Counted from the first letter of the stretch, positions 16,504 to 25,219 are shown. The stretch: 64,000 nucleotides of DNA from Nocardioides sp. Iso805N (GCF_000364605.1 NZ_KB822578.1:310001-374000); one strand, 5' to 3'. Program-made: numbers and translations. The notes: generated by a model from the letters alone, not told the origin.

Positions 16504-16998
16504 TCACGGTGTCGACGGCGTACGCCGAGATGTGACCAGGAGAAGCAGGGCCGCGAAGGAGCCGCCGACGGCCGCGACGAGCGACCACAGCCGGCCCGAG
16601 ACGGTGAGTGACAGCGCGTGGTCGAGCGACCATGCGCCGGGGCCCGTGGCGGCGAGACCGATCGCGACAAGGGCAACGAGGGCGACGTACTCCCATCCGC
16701 CCTTGAAGACGAAGAATCCCTTGCCGTGATGGTCGGTCAGCGCGGCGACGAGCATCAGCCCGACGAAGCCCGTCGCCGCCAGTCCGGTGAGCAGACCGAG
16801 GGTCATCAGCAGCCCTGCCCCGATCTCAGTTCCGGCGGCCAGCCGTGCGTGCAGCCAACCGGGCCGTAGGCCGAGCGCCTCGAACCAGCCCGCGGTGCCG
16901 CGCAGACCGCCGGACCCGAAGATCTTGTTCCAGCCGTGCGCGCACAGCATGCAGCCGAGCGCGACGCGGATGATGAGCAGACCCAGGTCGAGGTGCAC
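16504..16998 (-). CDS. DoxX family membrane protein
   Basis: 164 residues with four hydrophobic helices. It has the family start DLGLLIIRVALGCMLCAHGW followed by NKIFGSGGLRGTAGWFEALG, and the third-helix motif FVGLMLVAALTDHHGKGFF. DoxX-type proteins are small membrane proteins; some are linked to thiosulfate oxidation or redox homeostasis, but most have no proven role. It lies 22 bp downstream of the CaiB-type gene on the same strand, so the two are probably co-transcribed. Confidence 0.85.
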   Translation of the reverse strand: MHLDLGLLIIRVALGCMLCAHGWNKIFGSGGLRGTAGWFEALGLRPGWLHARLAAGTEIGAGLLMTLGLLTGLAATGFVGLMLVAALTDHHGKGFFVFKGGWEYVALVALVAIGLAATGPGAWSLDHALSLTVSGRLWSLVAAVGGSFAALLLLVTSRRTPSTP

Positions 16999-17020
16999 CG
17001 CTGTCTCTCCGCCCCCGTCC

Positions 17021-18223
17021 TCAGAGGACGGCGCCGCTGACCTTCAGGTCGATGATCTCCTCCATCGACAGCCCGATCTCGCCGAGCACCTCGTCGGTGT
17101 GCTCGCCGTGCTCAGGGGCTCGACGTACGTCGCCGGGCTGCTCGTTGAACTGGATCGGCGCCGAGACCAGCTTGAACGGCGTGCCGTTGGCGTCCTTGAG
17201 GTCGGCGATGTAGTCGTTGGCGACCACCTGCGGGTCATCGACGACCTCGATCGGGTGCTGCACCTTGGCCCACGCGCCGTTGAGGGTGGCGAGGATCGGC
17301 TCCCATTCCTCCATCGTCTTGGCGCGGAACGCTTCCGAGAGGGCGGCGATGCAGGCGACGTTGTTCTGGCCACGCTTGGCATGGCTGTCGAACCGCTCGT
17401 CGTCGATCAGGCCGGGCACCCCGAGCGCGGTGACCAGCTCGGGCCAGAACCGGTCGGACTCGAGCATGACCAGTGTGACGAAGCGACCATCGGCGGTGGG
17501 GTAGCTGTTGACCAGCGGGTTGGGCGCCCGGTCGGGGGTGTGCTTGGGGTAGCTCGTCTGGTTGAACGCGTAGGCGCCGGCGATGGTGCCGCCCATCGCC
17601 CATGCGCCGGTCGCGAGCAGCGAGCCGTCCACGACGATCGACTCGCCCGTGCGCTCGCGGTGGAACAGCGCCGTCGAGATGGCCCCGGCGAGCGCCAGGC
17701 CGCCGAGCGTGTCGCCGAAGGCCGGGCCGGGCATCGTGACCGGGAATCCGAGGCTGTCCGGGCTCACGTTCGACGCGATGCCGGAGCGGGCCCAGAAGGA
17801 GGTCAGGTCGTAGCCTCCGCGCTCGGCCTCGGGGCCGCGCTGGCCGGCGGCCGAGCCGCGGACGTAGACGATCTTGCTGTTGCGGGCGCGGATGTCATCG
17901 ACGTCGATCTTCAGCTTCGCGCGCGCCGAGGGCCGGAAGTTGGTGAGGAAGACATCGGCGCTCTCCACAAGCTTCATCAGCAGCTCGTGACCCTCAGGCG
18001 ACTTCAGGTCGAGCGCGACGCTGCGCTTGCCGCGATTGGGGAGCTCGAACATGTGGGAGACTCCGCCCGCGGGAACCAGGCCGGAGCTGACGAGCCCGCG
18101 CTGGGGGTCACCGACCTCGGGATGCTCGATCTTCAGAACATCGGCGCCCCACTCCGTCAGGATGGCGCCTGCCACCGGCACGTACGTCCAGGCCGCAACT
18201 TCAACGACCCGGATCCCGTCCAT
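17021..18223 (-). CDS. CaiB/BaiF-type (family III) CoA-transferase
   Basis: 400 residues from the ATG at 18223, matching the family length; the longer open frame to 18661 runs over the divergent promoter and is rejected. N-terminal MDGIRVVEVAAWTYVPVAGA and LTEWGADVLKIEHPEVGDP are classic for the family. The catalytic Asp is in PGPAFGDTLGGLALAGAIS. FELPNRGKRSVALDLKSPEG and the long C-terminal region complete the fold. Family III enzymes move CoA between carboxylic acids. The acceptor here is unknown, but it is divergent from a DUF35/thiolase-like pair and close to acyl-CoA dehydrogenase genes, so it likely activates a catabolic acid. Confidence 0.92.
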   Translation of the reverse strand: MDGIRVVEVAAWTYVPVAGAILTEWGADVLKIEHPEVGDPQRGLVSSGLVPAGGVSHMFELPNRGKRSVALDLKSPEGHELLMKLVESADVFLTNFRPSARAKLKIDVDDIRARNSKIVYVRGSAAGQRGPEAERGGYDLTSFWARSGIASNVSPDSLGFPVTMPGPAFGDTLGGLALAGAISTALFHRERTGESIVVDGSLLATGAWAMGGTIAGAYAFNQTSYPKHTPDRAPNPLVNSYPTADGRFVTLVMLESDRFWPELVTALGVPGLIDDERFDSHAKRGQNNVACIAALSEAFRAKTMEEWEPILATLNGAWAKVQHPIEVVDDPQVVANDYIADLKDANGTPFKLVSAPIQFNEQPGDVRRAPEHGEHTDEVLGEIGLSMEEIIDLKVSGAVL

Positions 18224-18363
18224 CACACCGACCACAACGACACTCCGATCAAATCTGACTGCATGTGCATGAAAGTGTGCCATGAATGTGCGCTCCATCA
18301 CAGAGTGTTGCGCGAGAAATCTCGCCAGGCCACCTGAATCGATGGTTGTCGACACTCTCTTTC

Positions 18364-18377
18364 TGACGCTACATTCA
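18364..18377. promoter_or_regulatory. possible degenerate TGACGCTA-type operator
   Basis: TGACGCTACATTCA in the 216-bp gap between the divergent CoA-transferase and DUF35 genes. The left half matches the palindrome TGACGCTAGCGTCA seen at 37239, 41858, 41938, 51581 and 54148; the right half matches only at 4 of 7 positions. The rest of the gap shows no clear -35/-10 pair. Confidence 0.3.
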
Positions 18378-18439
18378 TAATGGCGCAGCACTGCTTCGTG
18401 CGCCGCGACGTGAGGCCCGGAGGAAGTGGAGGCGGTTAG

Positions 18440-18853
18440 ATGGCAGACCCGGAGGGGCGGATGCTCCCAGAGGTGACGGCGGAGTCCCGGGCGTTCTGGA
18501 CGGGAGGGTTCGAGCAGGAGCTGCGCATCTATCGATGCCAGGCCTGCAGGAGCTGGATCCATCCGCCGGTGGGAGCCTGCTGGCGCTGCCGTAGCCGTGA
18601 CGTCGGGCCGGAGGTGGCCTCGGGCCGGGCGAAGGTCGCGGCCTACTCGATCAACCACCACCCGTGGTTCCCCGCCTTCCCACCGCCGTATGTGGTGGCG
18701 GCCGTGGAGCTCGACGAGGATCCCAGCGTGCGCCTGACGACGTGCCTGGTCGACTGCGACGTCGACCAGGTCGAGGTCGGCATGGCGGTCGAGGTGGTCT
18801 TCGACGAGCAGGACGACGTGGCGCTCCCGCTGTTCCGGCCGGTGATGGCATGA
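18440..18853 (+). CDS. DUF35 zinc-ribbon/OB-fold protein (thiolase partner) 1
   Basis: 137 residues. An N-terminal helix with RAFWTGGFEQELRIYRCQAC leads into a zinc ribbon with two Cys pairs, CQAC and CWRC (about residues 34-52). The OB-fold follows, with PPYVVAAVELDEDPSVRLTT. Such proteins (ChsH2-like) form complexes with non-classical thiolases or lipid-transfer proteins and help bind the acyl-CoA. A GGAGG about 10 bases upstream supports the ATG at 18440. The stop overlaps the start of the thiolase-like gene (ATGA), as expected for a stoichiometric partner. Confidence 0.88.
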   Translation: MADPEGRMLPEVTAESRAFWTGGFEQELRIYRCQACRSWIHPPVGACWRCRSRDVGPEVASGRAKVAAYSINHHPWFPAFPPPYVVAAVELDEDPSVRLTTCLVDCDVDQVEVGMAVEVVFDEQDDVALPLFRPVMA

Positions 18854-20031
18854 CCTTCGTCGAGGATCGCGCCGTCATCACAGGCGTCGGACAGTCGCAG
18901 ATCGGGCGTCGGATCGGCCGCACCGGCATTGATCTCGCTCTCGAGGCGGCCGAGCGAGCAGTCGCTCATGCTGGGCTCACCTTCGACGACATCGACGGCA
19001 TCGCGAGCTACCCCGGACCGGTCGCCGCCGAGGGCGGATTCGTCGGCGCGACGACCCATGACGTCCGCGACGCGTTCGGGTTGCGGACGACCTGGCACGT
19101 GAGCGGCGTCGAGACCTCGGGCCAGATCGGCACCATGCTCGATGCGGCGGCAGCTGTCGCCTCCGGCCGGGCCACGCACGTCCTTTGCTTCCGCTCGGTC
19201 TGGGAGGCGACCGCCCAGGCGGCGGGGCGGGCCGCGGCGTTGACCGGCAAGGCTGTGCGCGCCTCGGGGCACTCCGAGTTCCGGATGCCGTTCGGTGCCG
19301 CGTCTCCTGCCAACTGGATCGGCATGTACGCCCAGCGCTACATGCACGAGTTCGGCCTCACGCGCGAACAGCTCGGCAAGCTCGTCATCAACGCGCGGCA
19401 CAACGCCGGTCTCAACCCCCAGGCGATCTATCGCGATCCGATGACGATGGACGACTACCTGAACGCGCGCATGGTGTCCTGGCCCTTCGGGCTCTACGAC
19501 TGCGATGTGCCGGCGGACGGCGCCACAGCGGTGATCGTCTCCAGGCGGGAGGCGGCAGGGGGCCTCGCCAACGCGCCGATCTCCATCGAGGCTGCGGGCG
19601 CGGCTCTCTATGAGCGCCACAGCTGGGACCAGCGCGCGGATCTGACCACGATGGCCTCGCATGATGCTGCGGCGTCGATGTGGGAGACGACGAGCTTCAC
19701 CGCCGGCGACGTCGACTTCGCGACCCTGTACGACGGGTTCAGCTATCTGTGCACACAGTGGATCGAGGCCTTCGGCTTCACCGAGCACGGCAAGGTCGGA
19801 CCGTTCCTCGACGACGAGGAGAACTACCGCCTCGAGGGCCGGTTGCCGATCAACCCGCACGGTGGTCAGCTCTCGGCCGGCCGGCTGCACGGCTACGGCT
19901 TCGTCCACGAGGCCTGCGTGCAGCTGTGGCGGCAGGCCGGCGAGCGCCAGATCCCCAAGGACGTCGAGCTCGCCGCCGTCGGCGTCGGTGGCGGCCCGGA
20001 GGCCGGCTGCATGCTGCTCCACCTCGCCTAG
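18850..20031 (+). CDS. lipid-transfer/thiolase-like protein (SCP2-thiolase family) 1
   Basis: 393 residues from the ATG that overlaps the DUF35 stop. Thiolase fold: AVITGVGQSQIGRRIGRTG at the start, LEAAERAVAHAGLTFDDIDG, and ATLYDGFSYLCTQWIEAFGF. The C-terminal loop is LPINPHGGQLSAGRLHGYGF. The nucleophilic Cys position of true thiolases is occupied by a WHVSGVETSG loop, and the usual C-terminal CxG is absent (VGVGGGPEAGCM). A carbon-carbon lyase (Ltp2-like retro-aldolase) or a hydrolase role is therefore as likely as thiolysis. It would act in a complex with the coupled DUF35 protein. Confidence 0.85.
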   Translation: MTFVEDRAVITGVGQSQIGRRIGRTGIDLALEAAERAVAHAGLTFDDIDGIASYPGPVAAEGGFVGATTHDVRDAFGLRTTWHVSGVETSGQIGTMLDAAAAVASGRATHVLCFRSVWEATAQAAGRAAALTGKAVRASGHSEFRMPFGAASPANWIGMYAQRYMHEFGLTREQLGKLVINARHNAGLNPQAIYRDPMTMDDYLNARMVSWPFGLYDCDVPADGATAVIVSRREAAGGLANAPISIEAAGAALYERHSWDQRADLTTMASHDAAASMWETTSFTAGDVDFATLYDGFSYLCTQWIEAFGFTEHGKVGPFLDDEENYRLEGRLPINPHGGQLSAGRLHGYGFVHEACVQLWRQAGERQIPKDVELAAVGVGGGPEAGCMLLHLA

Positions 20032-20047
20032 TCGGCGAGCGCCGTCG

Positions 20048-20083
20048 GGCTCCGTTCGAACAGCCGTCTGCTCGAGCGGAGCC
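20048..20083. terminator. bidirectional terminator between convergent genes
   Basis: GGCTCCGTTCGA (20048-20059) pairs with TCGAGCGGAGCC (20072-20083) over 12 bp with one G-T pair. It lies in the 69-bp gap between the thiolase-like gene and the convergent oxidoreductase gene. Confidence 0.6.
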
Positions 20084-20100
20084 TGCCGCAGGTGGCGGGC

Positions 20101-21114
20101 TCAGTCGGCCCGCACTTCGATGACCGTCTTGCCGACGGCGCGACGCTCGGCGACGTAGGACAGCGCCTCCCGTGCCTGCTCGAGCGGGAAGACCGCGCCG
20201 ACCATCGGATGGATGCGCTGCGAGGTCCACAGCTCGATGAACTCGGCGCGGTCTCGGGCGGCGCTGACCGGGTCGTGCCGATCGAAGGTCCGGACCTCGA
20301 GGCCCTTGATGGTCACGCCCTTGAGGAGAACGAGGTTGAGCGGGATCCGGGGGATCGCGTCGCTGGCATACCCGAGCGTGATGAACCGCCCGCCCCAGCG
20401 CATCTCGCGCAGCGCCTCCTCGGCACGATCGCCCCCGACGGGGTCCAGGACCACGTCCACCGCGCCGGGGCCGATGGCCTCGCGCAAGCCGGCCCGAAGT
20501 CCGTCGGTGGCGTAGTCGACGAGGTGCGTGGCTCCGCGGGACCCGGCAGCTGCCAGCTTCTCGCGAGTGGAGGCCGCCGCGACCACGGTGGCGCCGAGCC
20601 GGGCCGCCAGCTCGACCGCGGCAAGGCCCAGGCCGCCGCCGGCCCCGAGTACCAGCACCGTCTCGCCGGCCGTGACAGAGGCCACCGAGCGCAGCGCGTG
20701 GTAGGCGGTCAGGTGGCAGACCCAGGTCGCCGCGGCGTCGGCGAAGCCGATCGATGCCGGCACGCGCACGGCGGAGCGGGCGGACGCTACGACGTACTCC
20801 GCGAAGGCGCCGGGCGCGAGTACGGCGACGCGATCGCCGACCGCCCAGCCATTCACCTGCGGGCCGATCGCGACCACCACACCAGCGGACTCGTGCCCCG
20901 GGGTGAACGGCAACGGCGTCGGGGTCTGGTAGCGCCCCTCGATCATCAGCGTGTCCGGGAAGTTCACCGCGGCCGCGTGTACGGCGACCAGGAGCTCGCC
21001 CGGCCCTGGTACCGGGCGCGGGACGGTGTCCAGCTGCACCGCTTCGGGTGTTCCGAGCTGGTGGATGCGAGCGGCGAGCATCGTCGCCGCCCCGGGGATG
21101 CTCGTCATGGTCAT
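20101..21114 (-). CDS. NADPH:quinone oxidoreductase-like MDR family enzyme
   Basis: 337 residues from the ATG at 21114. GroES-like N-domain: PGPGELLVAVHAAAVNFPDT, then LPFTPGHESAGVVVAIGP. The Rossmann domain has the glycine motif VLVLGAGGGLGLAAVELAA and DVVLDPVGGDRAEEALR. The catalytic zinc ligands of alcohol dehydrogenases are absent, which points to the quinone oxidoreductase branch (reduction of quinones or enoyl groups using NADPH). It is divergent from the APH-like kinase gene across a shared promoter region. A role in reducing an unsaturated acyl-CoA or quinone of the pathway is inferred. Confidence 0.88.
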   Translation of the reverse strand: MTMTSIPGAATMLAARIHQLGTPEAVQLDTVPRPVPGPGELLVAVHAAAVNFPDTLMIEGRYQTPTPLPFTPGHESAGVVVAIGPQVNGWAVGDRVAVLAPGAFAEYVVASARSAVRVPASIGFADAAATWVCHLTAYHALRSVASVTAGETVLVLGAGGGLGLAAVELAARLGATVVAAASTREKLAAAGSRGATHLVDYATDGLRAGLREAIGPGAVDVVLDPVGGDRAEEALREMRWGGRFITLGYASDAIPRIPLNLVLLKGVTIKGLEVRTFDRHDPVSAARDRAEFIELWTSQRIHPMVGAVFPLEQAREALSYVAERRAVGKTVIEVRAD

Positions 21115-21144
21115 CTCGCTTCGTCTCGCCTCACATCGCCCAGA

Positions 21145-21177
21145 GTAATTGCATTCTCGTATCCGGGTAACTAGATT
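21145..21177 (+). promoter_or_regulatory. leaderless-type promoter with possible operator
   Basis: TTGCAT (21149-21154), 17-base spacer, TAGATT (21172-21177), then 7 bases to the ATG at 21185. The distance implies transcription starting at or next to the start codon (leaderless mRNA). GTAATTGCATTCT (21145-21157) covers the -35 box and recurs, with 11 of 13 matching bases, as GTAATCCAATTCT on the minus strand at 25205-25217. Confidence 0.5.
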
Positions 21178-21184
21178 CCCAAGC

Positions 21185-22198
21185 ATGGACATCGAATCGC
21201 TCAGTAGGTGGATGGACGCCGAGGGTCTCCCTGGCGATGGCGAGCTGGCGGAGGTCACCTCCCTGTCCGGCGGATCCCAGAACGAGCTCTACGCCGTCAC
21301 CCGGGGTGGTGCTCGGATGGCCCTCAGGCGTCCCTCCGCCCACGGCATCGAGGCGGGCACGAAGGTCCTGATGCGTGAGGCCCGGCTGCTCAAGGCGCTC
21401 ACCGGCACCGACGTCCCGCATGCTGCCTTCCGGGGTGCGACGGACGATCTGGCCGTCATCGGCGCCCCCTTCTACCTGATGGACCTGGTCGACGGCTGGA
21501 GCCCCATGGCTGGCGGGTGGGCCGCGCCGTTCGACACTGACCTGGAGGCTCGTAGCGGCCTCGCCATCCAGCTCGCCGACGGAGCTGCCAAGCTCGCGCG
21601 GGTCGACTGGTTGGCTCAGGGCCTGGAGGGCTTCGGCAAGCCCGAGGGCTTCCTGGATCGACAGGTCGATCGGTGGCTCACCCACCTGTCGACGTACAAG
21701 TTCCGTGACATCCCCGGCATCGATGAGACCGCACGCTGGTTGCGCGACCACACGCCGAGGACCTTCGAGCCCGGCATCATGCACGGCGACTACCAGTTCG
21801 CCAACGTGATGTACCGCCACGGTGCTCCGGCGGAGCTGGCCGCCATCATCGACTGGGAGATGACCACGATCGGTGACCCGCTGCTCGACCTGGGCTGGGT
21901 CCTGGTCGGCTGGCCGCCCGAAGGTGACGCGATGGAGCACGCCCGCTACCTCAACTACGACGGCATGCCGGCTCGCGAGGACATGCTCGAGCACTATGCG
22001 AAGGTCAGTGGCCGCGACGTCTCCCAGATCGACTACTACGTCATCCTGGCCCGCTTCAAGCTCGCCATCGTGCTGGAGGCGAGTGTCGCCCGCCACGCCA
22101 AGGGCGAAGCCGACGACCGCGTCGCCCGCTTCGGCCCCATCGTCCTGGAGCTGATGGAGTTCGCGGCCTCGCTGTCGCGGACGACCTCTCTTCGCTGA
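21185..22198 (+). CDS. APH-like phosphotransferase (ACAD10-type kinase)
   Basis: 337 residues. The N-lobe has SLSGGSQNELYAVTRGGARM. The catalytic loop is IMHGDYQFANVMYRHG (HGD with the metal-binding Asn), followed by AAIIDWEMTTIGDPLLDLGW with the second metal-binding Asp. This is the aminoglycoside-phosphotransferase fold. The branch seen beside acyl-CoA dehydrogenases resembles the kinase domain of ACAD10/11, which phosphorylates 4-hydroxyacyl-CoAs. The acyl-CoA dehydrogenase gene follows after 42 bp, which supports that role over antibiotic resistance. The start at 21185 is favoured by the leaderless promoter placement. Confidence 0.88.
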   Translation: MDIESLSRWMDAEGLPGDGELAEVTSLSGGSQNELYAVTRGGARMALRRPSAHGIEAGTKVLMREARLLKALTGTDVPHAAFRGATDDLAVIGAPFYLMDLVDGWSPMAGGWAAPFDTDLEARSGLAIQLADGAAKLARVDWLAQGLEGFGKPEGFLDRQVDRWLTHLSTYKFRDIPGIDETARWLRDHTPRTFEPGIMHGDYQFANVMYRHGAPAELAAIIDWEMTTIGDPLLDLGWVLVGWPPEGDAMEHARYLNYDGMPAREDMLEHYAKVSGRDVSQIDYYVILARFKLAIVLEASVARHAKGEADDRVARFGPIVLELMEFAASLSRTTSLR

Positions 22199-22240
22199 CC
22201 ATCCGGACCTCGCGCAGCAACCAACAAGGAGCCATGCATC

Positions 22241-23518
22241 ATGTCCTGGGACTTCGAGACCGATCCTGAATTCCAGAAGAAGCTGGATTGGGTGGACGAG
22301 TTCGTCCGCCACGAGGTCGAGCCACTCGACCTCGTCTGGCCGCACGACAACTACAAGCCGCTCGACGACGAACACCGCCGGATCGTCGACCCGCTCAAGC
22401 AGCAGGTCCGCGACATGGGGTTGTGGGGCTGTCACCTCGAGCCCGCGCTCGGTGGTCAGGGCTATGGCCAGCTCAAGCTGGCGCTGCTCAACGAGATCCT
22501 CGGCCGCTCGACCTGGGCCCCGGTCATCTTCGGGACCCAGGCACCCGACACCGGGAACGCGGAGATCATCGCCCACTTCGGCACACCCGAGCAGAAGGCG
22601 ACCTACCTCCAGCCGCTGCTGGACGGCGAGATCTTCTCGACGTACTCGATGACCGAGCCCCAGGGCGGCGCGGACGTGTCCGGGTTCGAGACCACGGCGG
22701 TGCGCGACGGCGATGACTGGGTCATCAACGGATCGAAGTTCTTCTCCTCCAACGCCCGCTACGCGACCTTCTTCATCGTGATGGCCTACACCGACAAGGA
22801 GGCCGGACCGCACGACGGCATGTCGATGTTCCTGGTGGCCGCCGACACGCCGGGCATCACCATCGAGCGCAACCTCGCCCTCATCCACGAACCGGCCGAG
22901 GAGGGCTCCGAGGCCTACATCCGCTACGAGGACGTGCGGGTGCCGTCGACCGCGCTGCTCGGCGAGGAGGGCAAGGCGTTCCAGGTCGCGCAGGTGCGCC
23001 TGGGCGGGGGCCGGGTGCATCACGCGATGCGCACCGTCGGCCTGGCCCAGCGTGCGCTCGACATGATGTGCGAGCGGGCCCTGAGCCGGGTCACCCGCGG
23101 GCGTTCGCTCGCGGAGCGCGAGACCGTGCAGAGCTACATCGCGGAGTCGTACGCCCAGCTGACGCAGTTCCGTCTGTTCGTGCTGCGAACGGCATGGCTC
23201 ATCGACAAGACCCAGGACTACGCGCAGTGCCGCAAGGACATCAGCGCGATCAAGTTCCTCACGCCCAAGGTGCTGCACGACATCGTCCAGCGGTCGGTCC
23301 AGGTGCATGGCGCCCTCGGCGTCACCCAGGACACGCCGCTGGCGAAGATGTGGATCACCGCTCCGGTGATGGGCCTCGTCGACGGCCCGACCGAGGTGCA
23401 CCTGCGCCAGGTGGCCCGTGCCGTGCTCAAGGAGTACGACGCCACCGACAGCCTCTGGCCGACCGACCACATCCCGTCGAAGCTGGCCGCCGCCACGGCG
23501 AAGCTCGGCATGGCCTGA
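22241..23518 (+). CDS. acyl-CoA dehydrogenase (ACAD10/11-like)
   Basis: 425 residues. The N-domain begins MSWDFETDPEFQKKLDWVDE. FAD- and substrate-binding parts include YSMTEPQGGADVSGFETTAV, WVINGSKFFSSNARYATFFI, VQVHGALGVTQDTPLAKMW and the C-terminal GPTEVHLRQVARAVLKEY. It oxidises an acyl-CoA at the alpha-beta bond using FAD. Together with the preceding APH-like kinase it mirrors the two-domain ACAD10/11 proteins, in which a 4-hydroxyacyl-CoA is phosphorylated and then converted to an enoyl-CoA. AAGGAG lies 10 bases upstream. The SDR gene follows after 38 bp, so kinase, dehydrogenase and SDR are probably one operon. Confidence 0.92.
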   Translation: MSWDFETDPEFQKKLDWVDEFVRHEVEPLDLVWPHDNYKPLDDEHRRIVDPLKQQVRDMGLWGCHLEPALGGQGYGQLKLALLNEILGRSTWAPVIFGTQAPDTGNAEIIAHFGTPEQKATYLQPLLDGEIFSTYSMTEPQGGADVSGFETTAVRDGDDWVINGSKFFSSNARYATFFIVMAYTDKEAGPHDGMSMFLVAADTPGITIERNLALIHEPAEEGSEAYIRYEDVRVPSTALLGEEGKAFQVAQVRLGGGRVHHAMRTVGLAQRALDMMCERALSRVTRGRSLAERETVQSYIAESYAQLTQFRLFVLRTAWLIDKTQDYAQCRKDISAIKFLTPKVLHDIVQRSVQVHGALGVTQDTPLAKMWITAPVMGLVDGPTEVHLRQVARAVLKEYDATDSLWPTDHIPSKLAAATAKLGMA

Positions 23519-23556
23519 GTCGTGGGACTCAGCCCGACCAGTAGAAGGAGAAGGAC

Positions 23557-24318
23557 ATGGCAGAGGACCTGACAGGACGCCGGATCATCGTCACCGGCGG
23601 CGCCAGCGGGATGGGGGCCGGCCTCGTCCGTGCGCTGCCCGCCCTCGGCGCGGCAGTCGTGTCGGTGGACATCACCGCCGACCCGGGAGAGTCGATCGCC
23701 CGCGACGCCGGCGCCGGGTTCGTGACGTGCGATGTCGCAGACCCCGACGCGGTCGACAAGGCCTTCGGCGTGGCGGTGGACGGTCTGGGTGGCCTGGACG
23801 TCCTCATCCACGCCGCGGGCGTCGCGCCGGGCGCGCCGGCCGAGGAGATCGATCTCGCCGCCTGGGACCGCGTGATGCGGATCAACGCGACCGGCACGTT
23901 CGTGACCAATCAGGCGGCCTTCGGCCACCTCAAGGAGCACGGCGGCCGGATCATCAACTTCGCGTCGGCCGCCGGCATCAAGGGACTCAAGGGCAAGGCC
24001 GCCTATTCGGCCAGCAAGGGTGCCGTGGTCGCCTGGACCCGGACCGTGGCCCAGGAGTGGGCGCGCTACGCGATCACCGTCAATGCGATCGCGCCGGCGA
24101 TCTGGACGCCCATGTACGACACGACGCGTGCCTCGATGACCCCGGAGCAGCTCGCGGCCCACGACGCCTACATGGCGACCGCCGTACCCCTGGGCGGCAA
24201 GCTGGGCGACGTCGACCAGGACTTCGTGCCCGTCCTCGCCTTCCTCGCGGGGGAGGGGTCGCGTTTCATGACCGGTCAGGTCTTCCCGGTCGACGGCGGC
24301 ACCCTGATGATGCGCTGA
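23557..24318 (+). CDS. SDR family oxidoreductase 1
   Basis: 253 residues, classical SDR. The cofactor loop is IIVTGGASGMGAGL, then an Asp at the end of beta 2 (VSVDITAD), which favours NAD. The catalytic Ser is in IINFASAAG and the Tyr-Lys pair in YSASKGAVVAWTRT. It probably oxidises a hydroxyacyl-CoA or alcohol produced by the two upstream enzymes. A strong GAAGGAGAAGG ribosome binding site precedes the ATG. It ends the kinase-dehydrogenase operon; a perfect hairpin follows. Confidence 0.92.
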   Translation: MAEDLTGRRIIVTGGASGMGAGLVRALPALGAAVVSVDITADPGESIARDAGAGFVTCDVADPDAVDKAFGVAVDGLGGLDVLIHAAGVAPGAPAEEIDLAAWDRVMRINATGTFVTNQAAFGHLKEHGGRIINFASAAGIKGLKGKAAYSASKGAVVAWTRTVAQEWARYAITVNAIAPAIWTPMYDTTRASMTPEQLAAHDAYMATAVPLGGKLGDVDQDFVPVLAFLAGEGSRFMTGQVFPVDGGTLMMR

Positions 24319-24332
24319 GCCCGTACGCAGAC

Positions 24333-24366
24333 GAAGGGCGCCGCAGCTCCAGCTGCGGCGCCCTTC
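24333..24366. terminator. strong bidirectional terminator
   Basis: GAAGGGCGCCGCAGCT (24333-24348) and its exact complement (24351-24366) form a 16-bp palindromic stem around CC (effectively 15 bp with a 4-base loop). It lies between two convergent SDR genes. Confidence 0.85.
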
Positions 24367-24382
24367 TGTCTGGGTGTGCGTC

Positions 24383-25189
24383 CTACGGAATGCCGCCGTC
24401 CGAGCGCACGATCGTGCCCGACGTGTAGCTCGACGCGTCGCTGGCCAGGAAGAGCGCGGCCCCGACGATCTCGTGGGGCTCGCCGACCCGCTTGAGATGG
24501 AGCCGCTCCGACATCTTGTTGGTGTGCTCCATGTCCCACGCGGCGGCGACGTCGGTGAGGTACTGCCCGGGCATGAGCGTGTTGACGCGCACCTCGGGAC
24601 CCAGCAGCTGGGCGAAGCCCTCGGTCATCGCGTTCAGACCGTTCTTGGCGGCCGCGTAGGGGATGATCGAGCCCATCGGACGTAGTGAACCGGTGCTGCT
24701 GACGTTGATGATGCTGCCGGACCCCTGCCCCTTCATCCGGGTGCCGACGAGCTGCGTCAACCGGAACGGCCCCTTCAGGTTGAGGTTGAGCACGCTGTCG
24801 TACATCTTCTCGGTGACGTCGGTGACCTTGTCGTAGACGGGGGACATGCCGGCGTTGTTGACCAGCACGTCGACGCGCCCGAAGCGCTCGTACGCCGCGT
24901 CGACGAGACCCTCGATCTCGTCCCAGCGACCCATGTGGCAGGCGTAGGCCAGGGCGGAGCGCCCGGTGGTCTGCTGGATCTCCGCGACCACCTGCTCGCA
25001 GGCGTCCAGCTTGCGACTGGCGACCACGACGTCGGCGCCGGCTGCAGCGAACGCCAGGCTCATCTCCCGACCCAGGCCTCGGCTGCCGCCTGTGATGAGG
25101 GCAACCTTGCCCTCAAGGCTGAACAGAGCGAACGGCGAGGGAGTGTCGCTACCGGACCGTGTCGTGGTCTCATGAGTTCCGGAAGTCAT
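24383..25189 (-). CDS. SDR family oxidoreductase 2
   Basis: 268 residues. LEGKVALITGGSRGLGREMS binds the cofactor. The catalytic Ser is in IINVSSTGS and the Tyr-Lys in YAAAKNGLNAMTEG; DASSYTSGTIVRSDGG closes the fold as in 3-oxoacyl-ACP reductase relatives. VVASRKLDA after beta 2 suggests NADPH. GAGGAG precedes the ATG by 5 bases. It is divergent from the TetR gene with only 30 bp between starts, so it is a likely direct target of that regulator. Confidence 0.92.
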   Translation of the reverse strand: MTSGTHETTTRSGSDTPSPFALFSLEGKVALITGGSRGLGREMSLAFAAAGADVVVASRKLDACEQVVAEIQQTTGRSALAYACHMGRWDEIEGLVDAAYERFGRVDVLVNNAGMSPVYDKVTDVTEKMYDSVLNLNLKGPFRLTQLVGTRMKGQGSGSIINVSSTGSLRPMGSIIPYAAAKNGLNAMTEGFAQLLGPEVRVNTLMPGQYLTDVAAAWDMEHTNKMSERLHLKRVGEPHEIVGAALFLASDASSYTSGTIVRSDGGIP

Positions 25190-25204
25190 CGGTCTCCTCA
25201 GAGC

Positions 25205-25217
25205 AGAATTGGATTAC
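25205..25217. promoter_or_regulatory. possible operator between SDR and TetR genes
   Basis: AGAATTGGATTAC fills most of the 30-bp gap between the divergent SDR and TetR start codons. Its reverse complement GTAATCCAATTCT resembles GTAATTGCATTCT at 21145-21157, over the promoter of the APH-like kinase gene. Binding by the adjacent TetR protein is inferred only. Confidence 0.35.
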
Positions 25218-25219
25218 CC

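Noticed and set aside
18224..18661. N-terminal extension of the CoA-transferase frame
   Set aside because: It runs across the divergent promoter into the DUF35 gene; the family start MDGIRVVEV is at 18223.
21185..22198. Aminoglycoside resistance kinase
   Set aside because: The APH fold is present, but the neighbourhood (acyl-CoA dehydrogenase 42 bp downstream) and sequence type fit the ACAD10-like kinase group.
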